Assembly: GCA_023458535.1 (NCBI GenBank)
Contig: JAEWYW010000025.1
Location: forward strand, 1-31,783
DNA: 31,783 nucleotides
Direction of reading: 5' to 3'
From: Bacteroidota bacterium
GTDB lineage: Bacteria > Bacteroidota > Bacteroidia > Flavobacteriales > Weeksellaceae
Notes under the pieces: generated by a model
Database searches by the model: none
What the model saw: only the letters and a program-made list of their open reading frames with translations
Told to the model about the DNA's origin: nothing
Position numbers and translations under genes: made by a program
Part shown: in pieces, positions 8,133-17,005 of the stretch
Numbering within the stretch: the first letter of the stretch is position 1
Layout: each line of letters opens with the position of its first letter

Positions 8133-9782
8133 TTAATTTTTGCTAAAGTATTTGGAGTGTATAAAATCGCCAAAGGTTTCGGTATGGTTTTTTTTATTTT
8201 GATATTCAGCAAATAAAGCATCCAGATTTTCTAGAATTTCAGATTCATTTAATTTTTCTTTGTACAATTTGTTAAGCCTTGTTCCCAGACGGTCACCGCC
8301 CAAAAGGAGGTTGTATTGTCCAGGTCCAGTTCCAATCAGACCAATTTCTGCCACATAGGGTCTTCCGCAACCGTTGGGGCAGCCAGTCATCCGGATGCTT
8401 ATTTGTTCGTCTAGCAAATGATGTTTTTCTAGGATAGGTTCTATTTTAGTCACCAATTCTGGTAAGTACCTCTGCGCTTCGGCTAAAGCCAATGGACAAG
8501 TTGGTAAGGCTACACAAGCCATAGAACTCTGTCGGATATTGCTGTGTTGACCTTCAAGTCCGTATTTTTCGATTAAAGATTCTACAACCGATTTGTTTTC
8601 AACAGCAATTTCACCGATAATTAAATTTTGGTTACATGTAAATCTAAAATCACTGATTTTCAGTTTTGACAATTCATATAAAAAGGCTTTCTGATTGGGC
8701 TTAACTACGCCATGCTCAACAAACAAAGTGTAAAACCATTTTCCTTGATGATTTTCCAACCAACCAAAACGGTCTGTTCTTTCTGTAAATTCAAAAGGTT
8801 CTGGAGATTGCAGATCGAATCCGATTCTGTTTTCGAGTTCTTTTTTAAAGTTTTCTATTCCCAGTTTGTCCACTGTATATTTTAGTCGAGACAATTTTCT
8901 GTCGGACCGGTTTCCAAAATCTCTCTGAATGGTTAAAACTTCATAAACTGCTTTCAAAGTTTTCTCCTCAGTATCGGTAAAACCAATTACAGTTCCCAAT
9001 CGGGGATAGGTGTTAGCATTTCCATGAGTTGTTCCCAAGCCGCCACCGATCGCGATATTAAACCCCTTGAGTTCATTGTTTTCGATGATGGCAATTAATC
9101 CTAAATCGTTTGCGAACACATCTACATCGTTGGTGGGAGGAATAGCAATAGCAATCTTAAATTTACGAGGGAGATACCTGTCCTGATACAAAGGATCTGC
9201 TTCTGCAGAACGCTCATATAATTTTTCACCATCAATCCATACTTCGTAATACGACTGAGTCTTTGGAAGCAGTAGGGTAGAAATAGTATCCGCATATTTA
9301 TGAATTTGATTAAAAATAGGAGAAACTTGTGGATGAGCCGTAGCAATGACGTTTCTGTTCACATCGCCACATGCGGCAATCGCATCTAACTTCGCGAGAA
9401 GAAATCCTTGTATGGTATCTCTCAACTGATGTTTCAGTAAACCGTGAAGTTGTACGGTTTGGCGAGTGGTAATTTTTAAAACACCTGTTCCATATTCTTC
9501 GGAAATATTATGGATGGACTGCCATTGTTCAGCAGAAATAACACCTCCTGGAATTCTTAATCTGATCATGAAAGAATACAGTTTATCTAATTTTTTTTCG
9601 GCACGCTCGGTTCTTCTGTCTCTGTCGTCCTGCACATACATTCCATGGAATTTCACGAGTGCTTCATCGTCTGGGCGAACATTTCCTGTGTGGTTATCTT
9701 GTAAACTTTCAATGAGAGTTCCTCTCAAACCGTCACTTTTTGTTTTAATATGTTCTATGGGTGATAATTTATCTTGGCTCAT
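8133..9782 (-). CDS. cysI: Assimilatory sulfite reductase hemoprotein (beta) subunit
   Basis: Reduces sulfite to sulfide with six electrons using siroheme and a [4Fe-4S] cluster. 549 aa, close to the CysI norm. The cluster/siroheme cysteines are Cys423 and Cys429 (CVALPTC) and Cys468 and Cys472 (GCPNGCG), in the C-x5-C...C-x3-C family pattern. Substrate- and siroheme-binding Arg-rich segments are present (MIRLRIPGG near 72-80, ITTRQTVQLHG near 104-114, FGNRSDRKLSRLKY near 289-302). It lies 18 bp after cysJ, its flavoprotein partner, so the enzyme is probably the NADPH type. The ferredoxin-dependent relatives share the same fold, but the cysJ neighbour favours CysI. Confidence 0.95.
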   Translation of the reverse strand: MSQDKLSPIEHIKTKSDGLRGTLIESLQDNHTGNVRPDDEALVKFHGMYVQDDRDRRTERAEKKLDKLYSFMIRLRIPGGVISAEQWQSIHNISEEYGTGVLKITTRQTVQLHGLLKHQLRDTIQGFLLAKLDAIAACGDVNRNVIATAHPQVSPIFNQIHKYADTISTLLLPKTQSYYEVWIDGEKLYERSAEADPLYQDRYLPRKFKIAIAIPPTNDVDVFANDLGLIAIIENNELKGFNIAIGGGLGTTHGNANTYPRLGTVIGFTDTEEKTLKAVYEVLTIQRDFGNRSDRKLSRLKYTVDKLGIENFKKELENRIGFDLQSPEPFEFTERTDRFGWLENHQGKWFYTLFVEHGVVKPNQKAFLYELSKLKISDFRFTCNQNLIIGEIAVENKSVVESLIEKYGLEGQHSNIRQSSMACVALPTCPLALAEAQRYLPELVTKIEPILEKHHLLDEQISIRMTGCPNGCGRPYVAEIGLIGTGPGQYNLLLGGDRLGTRLNKLYKEKLNESEILENLDALFAEYQNKKNHTETFGDFIHSKYFSKN

Positions 9783-9800
9783 AATTGTAGTTTTTTTCGA

Positions 9801-11468
9801 TTAATAAACGTCTTTTTGGTAGCGGCCTTCTAATTCAAGTTTTTCAAGGTAATTTTTAGCTTCCGAAACCGAGGTGTTTTTAGAGTTGGCAATAATTTCA
9901 ATTAAAGTATTTTCCACATCTGTACTCATTGGCACTTTTTGTCCGCACAGATAAAGGTATGCGCCGCTTTCTAACCATTCGAAAATTTGCTCTGCATTTT
10001 GCTGTAATCGGTCTTGAACATAGATTTTATGCTTTTGATCTCTTGAAAATCCAGTATCTAATTTTGTGAGAACTCTTGTTGTTAACCACTCCTGAATTTC
10101 AGTTTGATAATAGAAATCTGTTACAAAATGTTGTTCTCCAAAAAATAACCAATTTTTACCTTCGGCGCCATTGGCGTCACGATGTGCCAGAAAACTTCTA
10201 AATGGAGCTATACCAGTTCCTGGGCCAATCATGATGATGTTCTTATCATCTTCTGGAAGTCTGAAATGTTGGTTTTTATGTACATAAAAAGATATTTTTT
10301 GTCCATTTTCAAAATCGGCTAAGTATTGCGAGCATAAACCAGTTTTGTGTTTTCCTTGTGCTTCAAAAGTGCTGAGATTTACGGTAATATGTACTTCCCC
10401 CTCATGTGCATCTGGCGATGAAGAAATGGAATATAACCTTGGTGCAATAGGATGAAGCAAGTTTAAAACCTGGTCAAAATCAACAGTTTCGGGAGCGGGA
10501 TATTTCTCTAACAAATCAATGAGGTCTAGTTTTTCCTCTTCAATTTCAGTATCAAATAATTTCGCAATGTTTGTAATTGATTTTGCGGTTAAACCTTTCA
10601 CATTTTTGTTTTCGAGTTCTGCAAAGCGGTCTTCAGCTTTTAATAAGCTTGCTAATTCCTGAATTTCCTGTGTTTTGTTCTTTGGATATAAACCAATAGC
10701 GTCTCCAGGTTCAAAAACTACGCTCTCATTAAGTTCCAACTCAATATGATAGGTCTCTTTGTTGGAGCCACGATCGTTCAAAACTACTTTATGTTTTACA
10801 ATACCTTCATAATTTTTCTTGGTAGCAATTTGTTGCTCCAATTTTATATTGGGAGATATCACAGAATTTTGCCCAACCGTCTGTAAAACCTGAAGCACTT
10901 CTTTAAACCAAACATTGGCTGTTTCTTCATAATCAACATCTGTTTTTTGAAGCGGAATTACTTTTTTTCCTCCTAATTTTACTAAAAGTTCATCCAGATC
11001 TTCACCAGCTTTACAAAAAAGAGGGTAGGAGCTGTCGCCCAACGCCAAGACTGCAAACTGTGTTTTTGTAAGATTAATCGAGGTACTGCTCAGATGTTCA
11101 AAAAAATGGACTGCATTGAGGGGAGGTTCGCCTTCGCCTTGAGTACTCATAATGCTGATAATGAATTCCTCTTTTTCAATTTTATCGAAGGGATATTGCG
11201 AAACATCCACAGTTTTAGCCTGAATTTTATTCTTTTTTAATAAAGCCTGAAGTTGTGAAGCTAATTTTTTCGAATTACCTGTTTCGGTTCCATAAATGAT
11301 GGTCGGCTTTATCTTCACTTCTGTAACAGAAGTAACTTGAGTGGGTGATAATCCTATATCTTCCACTGAAAGAATCCCCGACAAATAGCCATTGAACCAA
11401 ACTAGCTCTTCACGGGAGTAAGTTTTTATTTCAGATGTCAGGTTTTTCAATTTAATTATAGATAGCAT
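9801..11468 (-). CDS. cysJ: Sulfite reductase (NADPH) flavoprotein (alpha) subunit
   Basis: Passes electrons from NADPH through FAD and FMN to CysI. 555 aa. After a family-typical N-terminal segment of about 50 residues comes a flavodoxin domain (about 55-195) with FMN-phosphate loop YGTETGNSKK (59-68) and STQGEGEPP (108-116). The FAD domain has RLYSISSSP (344-352) and GLCSQYLA (377-384). The NADP domain has GPGTGIAPFRSF (415-426) and YLCGQ (506-510), and the C-terminus is GRYQKDVY, as in CysJ and related reductases. The start overlaps the 3' end of cobA by 17 bp, which points to translational coupling; cysI follows 18 bp later. Confidence 0.95.
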   Translation of the reverse strand: MLSIIKLKNLTSEIKTYSREELVWFNGYLSGILSVEDIGLSPTQVTSVTEVKIKPTIIYGTETGNSKKLASQLQALLKKNKIQAKTVDVSQYPFDKIEKEEFIISIMSTQGEGEPPLNAVHFFEHLSSTSINLTKTQFAVLALGDSSYPLFCKAGEDLDELLVKLGGKKVIPLQKTDVDYEETANVWFKEVLQVLQTVGQNSVISPNIKLEQQIATKKNYEGIVKHKVVLNDRGSNKETYHIELELNESVVFEPGDAIGLYPKNKTQEIQELASLLKAEDRFAELENKNVKGLTAKSITNIAKLFDTEIEEEKLDLIDLLEKYPAPETVDFDQVLNLLHPIAPRLYSISSSPDAHEGEVHITVNLSTFEAQGKHKTGLCSQYLADFENGQKISFYVHKNQHFRLPEDDKNIIMIGPGTGIAPFRSFLAHRDANGAEGKNWLFFGEQHFVTDFYYQTEIQEWLTTRVLTKLDTGFSRDQKHKIYVQDRLQQNAEQIFEWLESGAYLYLCGQKVPMSTDVENTLIEIIANSKNTSVSEAKNYLEKLELEGRYQKDVY

Positions 11469-12273
11469 TTTGTAAAGGTTTTAGGTGATTTTCAAAGTAA
11501 GATGCTCTACTATCATTTTCTTGAAACCAAGCGTAGTTTTCGTGTAAACTAACAACCTTGCCAATAATAATAAGTGTTGGAACGTAATCGAAATCTGGAA
11601 GATGATCCACAACTAAATTTTCAAATGGAAAAATCTGCGTTTTTTGGTTTGGTGTTGTCGCTTGCTGAACTACAGCAATACCTTTTGATTCATCAATTCC
11701 GAATGAGATGAGCTGCTCTGCTAATCCTGCCAATCTTTGTCCGCTCATGTAAAACACCAAGGTATCGGAAGTGGTTGCCCAATCTGCCCATTGTTTTGCA
11801 GTGATGCTTACCAAATCAAATAATGTTAATAAGCGTACACCTCGGCTATAGTCTCTTGCTGTTAAAGGTATTGCTGTATATGCTGCTGCTCCAAGTGCCG
11901 CAGAAATTCCGGGAATAATCTCATATTCTAAATTGTTGGCTTTTAAAACCTGCAGCTCATCCAAGATATTGGAAAATAAAGAAGCGTCACCGCCTTTTAA
12001 GCGAACCACTAATTTTTCTTGCAACGCATATTCAATCATCAGATCATTAATATCTTGTTGAGGCGTGTGAATGCCTTTGGAGCATTGCTTTCCAACATAG
12101 ATGACTTCTGCATTTTCGTGAGCATATAAACTGATGATTTCTGGAGAAACCAATCTATCTGTTAGAATAACATCTGCAATTTGTAAATATCTCGCGGCTT
12201 TTACGCTTATTAAATCTGGGGAACCTGGGCCAGCTCCTGCTAATATTACTTTTCCTTTTTTATAAATGTTCAT
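11452..12273 (-). CDS. cobA: Uroporphyrinogen-III C-methyltransferase
   Basis: Uses two S-adenosylmethionines to turn uroporphyrinogen III into precorrin-2, the branch point to siroheme. 273 aa. The tetrapyrrole methylase motifs are GAGPGSPDLISVKAARYL (13-30), VILTDRLVSPEI (35-46), RLKGGDASLF, and IPGISAALGAAAYTAIPLT followed by an RG-rich loop. The C-terminal 20 or so residues are an extension in the overlap with cysJ. In this operon it supplies precorrin-2 to the siroheme-synthase domain of the terminal fusion gene, so the two genes together replace the single fused CysG of enterobacteria. Confidence 0.93.
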   Translation of the reverse strand: MNIYKKGKVILAGAGPGSPDLISVKAARYLQIADVILTDRLVSPEIISLYAHENAEVIYVGKQCSKGIHTPQQDINDLMIEYALQEKLVVRLKGGDASLFSNILDELQVLKANNLEYEIIPGISAALGAAAYTAIPLTARDYSRGVRLLTLFDLVSITAKQWADWATTSDTLVFYMSGQRLAGLAEQLISFGIDESKGIAVVQQATTPNQKTQIFPFENLVVDHLPDFDYVPTLIIIGKVVSLHENYAWFQENDSRASYFENHLKPLQNAIYN

Positions 12274-12289
12274 TGGTGTAAATTTTTTT

Positions 12290-13204
12290 TTAAAAAAGCC
12301 CTTCTATGGATAAGTAGCGCTCTCCAGTGTCATAATTGAATGTTACGATGGTTGCTCCGTCTGCTATCTGCGGAAGTTTTTTTGCTACTGCTGCAAGTGA
12401 AGATCCTGTTGATATACCTACCAGAATACCTTCTTCTTTAGCTATTTTTTTCGCAAAATCAAATGCTTCATCTTTGCCAACCTGAATTACTTCGTCAATA
12501 AGTTCACTTTGAAAAATGCTCGGTACAAAACCAGCTCCGATACCTTGCAAAGGATGTGGACCAGGTTCGCCGCCACTTAGGACAGGGGATAATTCTGGTT
12601 CTACTGCAATTACTTTAATATTGGGAAATTTTTGCTTTAAAACTTTTGCCACGCCAGTGATATGTCCACCAGTTCCTACTCCTGTAATTAAATAATCTAT
12701 ACCTTCAGGAAAATCATTCACCAGTTCCTGTGCAGTAGTTTTTTCGTGTACTGCAACATTAGCTGGATTATCAAATTGCTGTGGTGACCAAGCATTTGGA
12801 ATGGTTTTTACCAGTTCATTAGCTTTTTCAATGGCTCCTTTCATGCCTTTTTCACGTGGTGTAAGCTCGAATTGTGCTCCGAAAATTTCCATCAATTTCC
12901 TTCTTTCAATACTCATGGATTCAGGCATCACCAATATTACTTTATAGTCTTTTACAGCAGCTACCAGTGCTAAGCCTATTCCTGTATTTCCTGAGGTGGG
13001 CTCTATGATTACGCTGTCTGGTTTCAGCAGACCTTTTTCCTCAGCATCTTCAATCATTGCTAAAGCAATGCGGTCTTTAATACTGTTTCCTGGGTTGGTT
13101 CTTTCTAGTTTTAACCAAACATCTTTATTTTCGGATGTAAAGAGTTTTTGAAGTTTTACAACAGGTGTATTTCCTATGGTTTCTAAAATGTTATTTACTT
13201 TCAT
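12290..13204 (-). CDS. cysK: Cysteine synthase (O-acetylserine sulfhydrylase)
   Basis: PLP enzyme that joins sulfide to O-acetylserine to give cysteine. 304 aa. The PLP lysine is Lys43 in NPGNSIKDR (37-45); the substrate-binding loop is TSGNTGIGLA (70-79); the phosphate-binding glycine loop is GVGTGGHITG (about 174-183); GEPGPHPLQGIGAGFVP and GISTGSSLAA are also family motifs. CysK and CysM are hard to separate from sequence alone; the length and the adjacent cysE favour CysK. It lies 12 bp after cysE and 16 bp before cobA. Confidence 0.93.
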   Translation of the reverse strand: MKVNNILETIGNTPVVKLQKLFTSENKDVWLKLERTNPGNSIKDRIALAMIEDAEEKGLLKPDSVIIEPTSGNTGIGLALVAAVKDYKVILVMPESMSIERRKLMEIFGAQFELTPREKGMKGAIEKANELVKTIPNAWSPQQFDNPANVAVHEKTTAQELVNDFPEGIDYLITGVGTGGHITGVAKVLKQKFPNIKVIAVEPELSPVLSGGEPGPHPLQGIGAGFVPSIFQSELIDEVIQVGKDEAFDFAKKIAKEEGILVGISTGSSLAAVAKKLPQIADGATIVTFNYDTGERYLSIEGLF

Positions 13205-13216
13205 TATATTTTATTT

Positions 13217-14020
13217 TTATATTACAAAGTTGATGGGCTGTGGAAAAGGATTTTTATCCTTAATAATGCTTTCGCTTTTATGATAAACTAAAGAGTTCGG
13301 TGGTATGGAGCTGGTAAGCCAAACATTCCCTCCAATTACCGAATCGCTTCCTATTACCGTTTTTCCTCCTAAGATGGTCGCATTTGCATAGATTACCACA
13401 TTATTCTTGATGGTGGGATGCCTTTTCTTTTCGGCTAAATCTTTACTTACACTTAAGGCTCCAAGGGTAACACCTTGATAAATTTTAACATCATCACCAA
13501 TAACGGAGGTTTCGCCGATTACTACTCCAGTTCCGTGGTCAATTAAAAAACGTTCACCAATTTGTGCTCCTGGATGAATATCAATTCCTGCTTTTGAATG
13601 CACATATTCCGAAAACAATCTTGGAATAATAGGCACATCAGATTTCCAAAGTTGGTGCGACATTCTATAAACTGCCACAGCATAAAATCCTGGATAAGCT
13701 GCAATCACTTCATTCACAGATTTAGCTGCAGGATCGTAATTGATGATATTTTCTATATCCTCTAAAAGCTGATTGTATATTCCATCAACACCTTGGAAAA
13801 AATCTTTAGCAACATGCTCTGCTTTTGCTTTTGAAACTGTGGTTTCCAGAATTTTTATTAAATCATCATGGAGTTCAGTTTCTTTTTTTTCGAAATCATT
13901 AAAAGTTGTGTTTTCAGAATCTGCAAACAGCCAATTGTAAATAGCATCCACCCAATGAGAGGTTTTTGTTTTATCTGGGATTTTCACTATTTTTTTTCTG
14001 TTAAAAATTTCCTGTCTCAT
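13217..14020 (-). CDS. cysE: Serine O-acetyltransferase (EpsC/CysE type)
   Basis: Acetylates L-serine with acetyl-CoA, giving the carbon acceptor for cysteine synthase. 267 aa. The N-terminal half is alpha-helical; from about residue 145 there are left-handed hexapeptide repeats (IDIHPGAQIGERFLIDHGTG onward), including the catalytic Asp-His pair at 161-162 and GVVIGETSVIGDDVKIYQG. The C-terminal coil (NVWLTSSIPPNSLVYHK) closes the beta-helix. It is longer at the N-terminus than gamma-proteobacterial CysE in sequence but has the same core. It lies 3 bp after cysN and directly precedes cysK, its usual complex partner. Confidence 0.9.
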   Translation of the reverse strand: MRQEIFNRKKIVKIPDKTKTSHWVDAIYNWLFADSENTTFNDFEKKETELHDDLIKILETTVSKAKAEHVAKDFFQGVDGIYNQLLEDIENIINYDPAAKSVNEVIAAYPGFYAVAVYRMSHQLWKSDVPIIPRLFSEYVHSKAGIDIHPGAQIGERFLIDHGTGVVIGETSVIGDDVKIYQGVTLGALSVSKDLAEKKRHPTIKNNVVIYANATILGGKTVIGSDSVIGGNVWLTSSIPPNSLVYHKSESIIKDKNPFPQPINFVI

Positions 14021-14023
14021 TGC

Positions 14024-15259
14024 TTAGTTTAAAAACATTAATGCGCCAACGGTATTATATGTGGTTTCATCAATAAGTATTGCATTTCCCGTTTTTGTAT
14101 TGTCTTTGAAAGCATCAAAAAACAATGGCTGATTGGTTCTTAAAGTAACTTGTCCGATATCGTTCAGTTTGATATCGTCAGTGCTATTGAATTTCCACTC
14201 GTTGATGTTCCACTGCTTGTCTATATTTTGAATTTTTACTCTTACAGTTTTAAATCTGTGCTGCAATAAGTACGTTTTCCCCTGCTGTAAAGGCGTTTGA
14301 TCCAGCCAGCAAATCCAAGATTTTATTTCGTTGGAGGATTTAGGATTTTCATTATGAAGTATAATGGTGTCACCACGGCTGATATCGATATTGTCTTTGA
14401 GGTGCAGCACAACATTTTCTCCTGCAACTGCTTTTTCTACTTCTTTGTGATGCTTTTCAATTTTTGAAATTTCAGTTTCAATACCGCTTGGAAGAATTTT
14501 TACTTGATCACCCATCTTATAGGTCCCGCTTTGTATTTGACCAGCATACCCACGATAATCATGAAATTCTTCATCTTTTGGACGAATTACCCACTGAACT
14601 TGAAACCTTGATGGTAAATTTGCTGTGGTATCAATTTCAATGTTTTCAAGTGTGCTAAGTAGTGTGTCTCCTTGGTACCATGCGGTTTTAATTGATTTGT
14701 CGACAATATTGTCCCCCACCAACGCACTTACTGGAATGAAAATGACCTCACTGTAATCTAGAGCTTGCTGTAAGATTTTAAAATCTTGCTGAATATTGTT
14801 GAAAACTTCTTCTGAATAGTTCACCAAGTCGATTTTGTTGACGGCAACCACGGCTTTTTTTATTCCCATTAAAGAACCGATACTTGCATGTCTCTTGGTT
14901 TGGCTAGTGATTCCTTTTCTTGCATCCACCAAGATAATGATGAGGTCGGAAGTGGATGCACCTGTTATCATATTCCTGGTGTATTGCTCATGACCAGGTG
15001 CATCTGCAATAATGAATTTTCTTTTTGCTGTAGAAAAATACTTGTAGGCAACATCTATGGTAATTCCCTGTTCTCTTTCTGCTCTTAAACCATCAGTAAT
15101 TAATGCTAAATCTATTTCATCACCTTCGTTGCCAACTTTATTTTGTAATATTCCTAACTGATCTGTGTGAATACTATTGGAATCGTACAGCAATCTTCCA
15201 ATTAAAGTGCTTTTGCCATCGTCAACATTTCCTGCTGTTATAAATTTTAGTGTGTTCAT
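14024..15259 (-). CDS. cysN: Sulfate adenylyltransferase subunit 1 (GTPase)
   Basis: The GTPase that drives CysD to make adenosine 5'-phosphosulfate from ATP and sulfate. Translation-factor-type GTPase motifs: P-loop GNVDDGKST (10-18), G3 DAPGHEQYTRNM, G4 NKIDL and a following SAL. Two beta-barrel domains follow. At 411 aa it is shorter than enterobacterial CysN (about 475), and no APS-kinase (CysC) domain is fused. That fits a pathway that reduces APS directly, as the CysH in this operon suggests. It lies 26 bp after cysD and 3 bp before cysE. Confidence 0.93.
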   Translation of the reverse strand: MNTLKFITAGNVDDGKSTLIGRLLYDSNSIHTDQLGILQNKVGNEGDEIDLALITDGLRAEREQGITIDVAYKYFSTAKRKFIIADAPGHEQYTRNMITGASTSDLIIILVDARKGITSQTKRHASIGSLMGIKKAVVAVNKIDLVNYSEEVFNNIQQDFKILQQALDYSEVIFIPVSALVGDNIVDKSIKTAWYQGDTLLSTLENIEIDTTANLPSRFQVQWVIRPKDEEFHDYRGYAGQIQSGTYKMGDQVKILPSGIETEISKIEKHHKEVEKAVAGENVVLHLKDNIDISRGDTIILHNENPKSSNEIKSWICWLDQTPLQQGKTYLLQHRFKTVRVKIQNIDKQWNINEWKFNSTDDIKLNDIGQVTLRTNQPLFFDAFKDNTKTGNAILIDETTYNTVGALMFLN

Positions 15260-15285
15260 TTTCTTTCGTTTTTTGATGTTTTAGT

Positions 15286-16191
15286 TTAGAAATAACCTTG
15301 CTTTTTACGGTCTTCCATTGCTGCTTCCGACAATTGATCGTCTAAGCGGGTTTGTCCTCTTTCACTGATTCGAGTGTGAATAATATCTTGGATGATATCA
15401 TCAATATTAAAGGCATTGGAGGGAACAGCAGCGGTGCAGGTCATATCTCCCACAGTTCTATACCGAACTTTTTCGGTGACCACAATATCTTGTTCGTTGG
15501 GCTGAATAAACGCTGAGGTTGCAATGAGTTTGTCATTGTAATGAATGCATTCCCTTTCATGAGCAAAGTATAAATTCGGTAATTCAATATTATTTTGTTT
15601 GATATAATTCCAAACATCTAATTCCGTCCAATTACTTATGGGAAACACTCTTACATTGTGTCCTTTCTGGATTTTACCGTTCAAAATATTCCACAATTCT
15701 GGTCGTTGAAGTTTGGGATCCCATTGTCCGAAATCATCTCTTACCGAAAAAATTCGTTCTTTGGCCCTTGCTTTTTCTTCATCTCTTCTGGCTCCTCCAA
15801 TGCAAGCATCAAATTCATTTTCTTGAATAACATCCAACAAAGCATAGGTTTGCAAAGCATTTCTCGATGGAAATCTTCCAGGGGTTTCTTTTAAATTGTA
15901 TTTTTTAATGCTGTCTTCTACGAACCCTATAATTAGTTTTTCGCCAATTTTTTCAACCAAATAATCTCTAAATTGAAGTGCTTCCGGAAAATTGTGTCCA
16001 GTATCAATATGCACAAGCGGAAACGGAAACTTGCCTGGTCGGAATGCTTTCAGAGCAAGATGTACCAAAACAATCGAATCTTTTCCTCCCGAGAAAAGTA
16101 AGGCAGGCTTCTCAAATTGTGCTGCGGTTTCCCGAAGAATATAGATGGCTTCATCCTCCAGTTCTTGTAAATAATTTTGTTTTTGTCCCAT
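15286..16191 (-). CDS. cysD: Sulfate adenylyltransferase subunit 2
   Basis: The catalytic subunit of ATP sulfurylase; forms APS from sulfate and ATP with CysN. 301 aa, the normal length. The PP-loop ATP-binding motif SGGKDS is at 34-39; ACIGGARRDEEKARAKERIF, the core IDTGHNFPEAL and the C-terminal RTVGDMTCTAAV and RISERGQTRLDD segments are typical. It lies 16 bp after cysH and 26 bp before cysN in the same transcript. Confidence 0.96.
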   Translation of the reverse strand: MGQKQNYLQELEDEAIYILRETAAQFEKPALLFSGGKDSIVLVHLALKAFRPGKFPFPLVHIDTGHNFPEALQFRDYLVEKIGEKLIIGFVEDSIKKYNLKETPGRFPSRNALQTYALLDVIQENEFDACIGGARRDEEKARAKERIFSVRDDFGQWDPKLQRPELWNILNGKIQKGHNVRVFPISNWTELDVWNYIKQNNIELPNLYFAHERECIHYNDKLIATSAFIQPNEQDIVVTEKVRYRTVGDMTCTAAVPSNAFNIDDIIQDIIHTRISERGQTRLDDQLSEAAMEDRKKQGYF

Positions 16192-16207
16192 ATTTTTGAT
16201 TCTTTTT

Positions 16208-16912
16208 TTAATTTTTTACGTGTAAACCACACTCTTTTTTAGATTGATCTTCCCACCACCAGCGTCCAGCTCTAAAATCTTCACCTTTTTGTATTGCTCT
16301 GGTGCAGGGCTCACAGCCTATACTTACATATCCTTTGTCGTGAAGTTTATTATAAGGAATTCCGAATTTTTTTATTTCGGCTCGTACTTCTTCAGTTGTC
16401 CAGTGGAGTAAAGGATTGTATTTGATGATATTATTATCGTCATCAAACTCAAAGATTTCGAGGTTTTCTCTACTTGAAGAATGCTCTGCTCTTAATCCTG
16501 TTATCCAAATTTGTTGACCTTTCAAAGCTTTTTTTAAAGGCAAAACTTTTCTGATGGTGCAACATTGTTTTCGACTTTCTACGGCTTGATAAAAAGAATC
16601 AGGACCATAATCACTTACGAAATTTTCTAACAGTTGCTGTTCTGGTGCAAAGGCGTTAATCTTAATTTTGTACTTCGCTAAAGTCAAGCTCCAAGTTTCG
16701 TATGTTTCCTCAAACAGTCTGCCCGTATCGAGAGTGAAAAATTTTACACTTTTATTGCTTAAAAAGTGGGTAATGAGCTGATCTTCTAGACTAAAACTCG
16801 TAGAAAATGCGATCTCTTTAAAATTTGAAGTCAAGTATTGAATTTGACCTTCAATACTGGTTTTATCGATATCCGAATCTATAATTGCTTGGTATTTTTC
16901 TTTTAAACTCAT
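16208..16912 (-). CDS. cysH: Adenylyl-sulfate (APS) reductase, Fe-S type
   Basis: Reduces activated sulfate to sulfite with thioredoxin. 234 aa. It has the four cluster cysteines of the assimilatory APS reductases, CC at 117-118 and CxxC at 200-203 (GCEPCTRA), plus the catalytic C-terminal Cys228 in ECGLH. PAPS-specific CysH of enterobacteria lacks the four cluster residues, so APS is the likely substrate. This fits the absence of cysC in the operon. FSTSFSLEDQLI (37-48) and TLDTGRLFEETY (60-71) form the nucleotide-binding core. It is the first gene of the ten-gene operon, and the tandem motif between it and the Rrf2 gene is placed as its control region. Confidence 0.93.
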   Translation of the reverse strand: MSLKEKYQAIIDSDIDKTSIEGQIQYLTSNFKEIAFSTSFSLEDQLITHFLSNKSVKFFTLDTGRLFEETYETWSLTLAKYKIKINAFAPEQQLLENFVSDYGPDSFYQAVESRKQCCTIRKVLPLKKALKGQQIWITGLRAEHSSSRENLEIFEFDDDNNIIKYNPLLHWTTEEVRAEIKKFGIPYNKLHDKGYVSIGCEPCTRAIQKGEDFRAGRWWWEDQSKKECGLHVKN

Positions 16913-16938
16913 CTCTAAAAATTTATAATTACATAAGT

Positions 16939-16995
16939 TCTATCAAATAAGTAGTGTTTTAATTCAAATTTTATATTTTCTATCTGATTAGTAGA
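16939..16995 (-). promoter_or_regulatory. Tandem putative operator upstream of cysH
   Basis: Two related 17-bp boxes, 16939-16955 (TCTATCAAATAAGTAGT) and 16979-16995 (TCTATCTGATTAGTAGA), match at 13 of 17 positions and start exactly 40 bp apart. Each has partial dyad symmetry (CTA...TAG). They sit 26-83 bp before the cysH ATG, in the only sizeable gap between the Rrf2 regulator and the operon. The proximal box, read on the minus strand, contains TTATTTG, close to a -7 element, so a bound protein could block the promoter. That the Rrf2 protein binds here is inference. Confidence 0.55.
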
Positions 16996-17005
16996 TTTTT
17001 CAATA

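Noticed and set aside
8126..8221. Longer start for the DUF2490 gene at 8221
   Set aside because: It would overlap cysI by 89 bp and hide the likely signal peptide behind 32 unlikely residues.
9466..9804. 112-aa ORF antisense to cysI
   Set aside because: Shadow of the cysI N-terminal coding region; cysI is the clear gene here.
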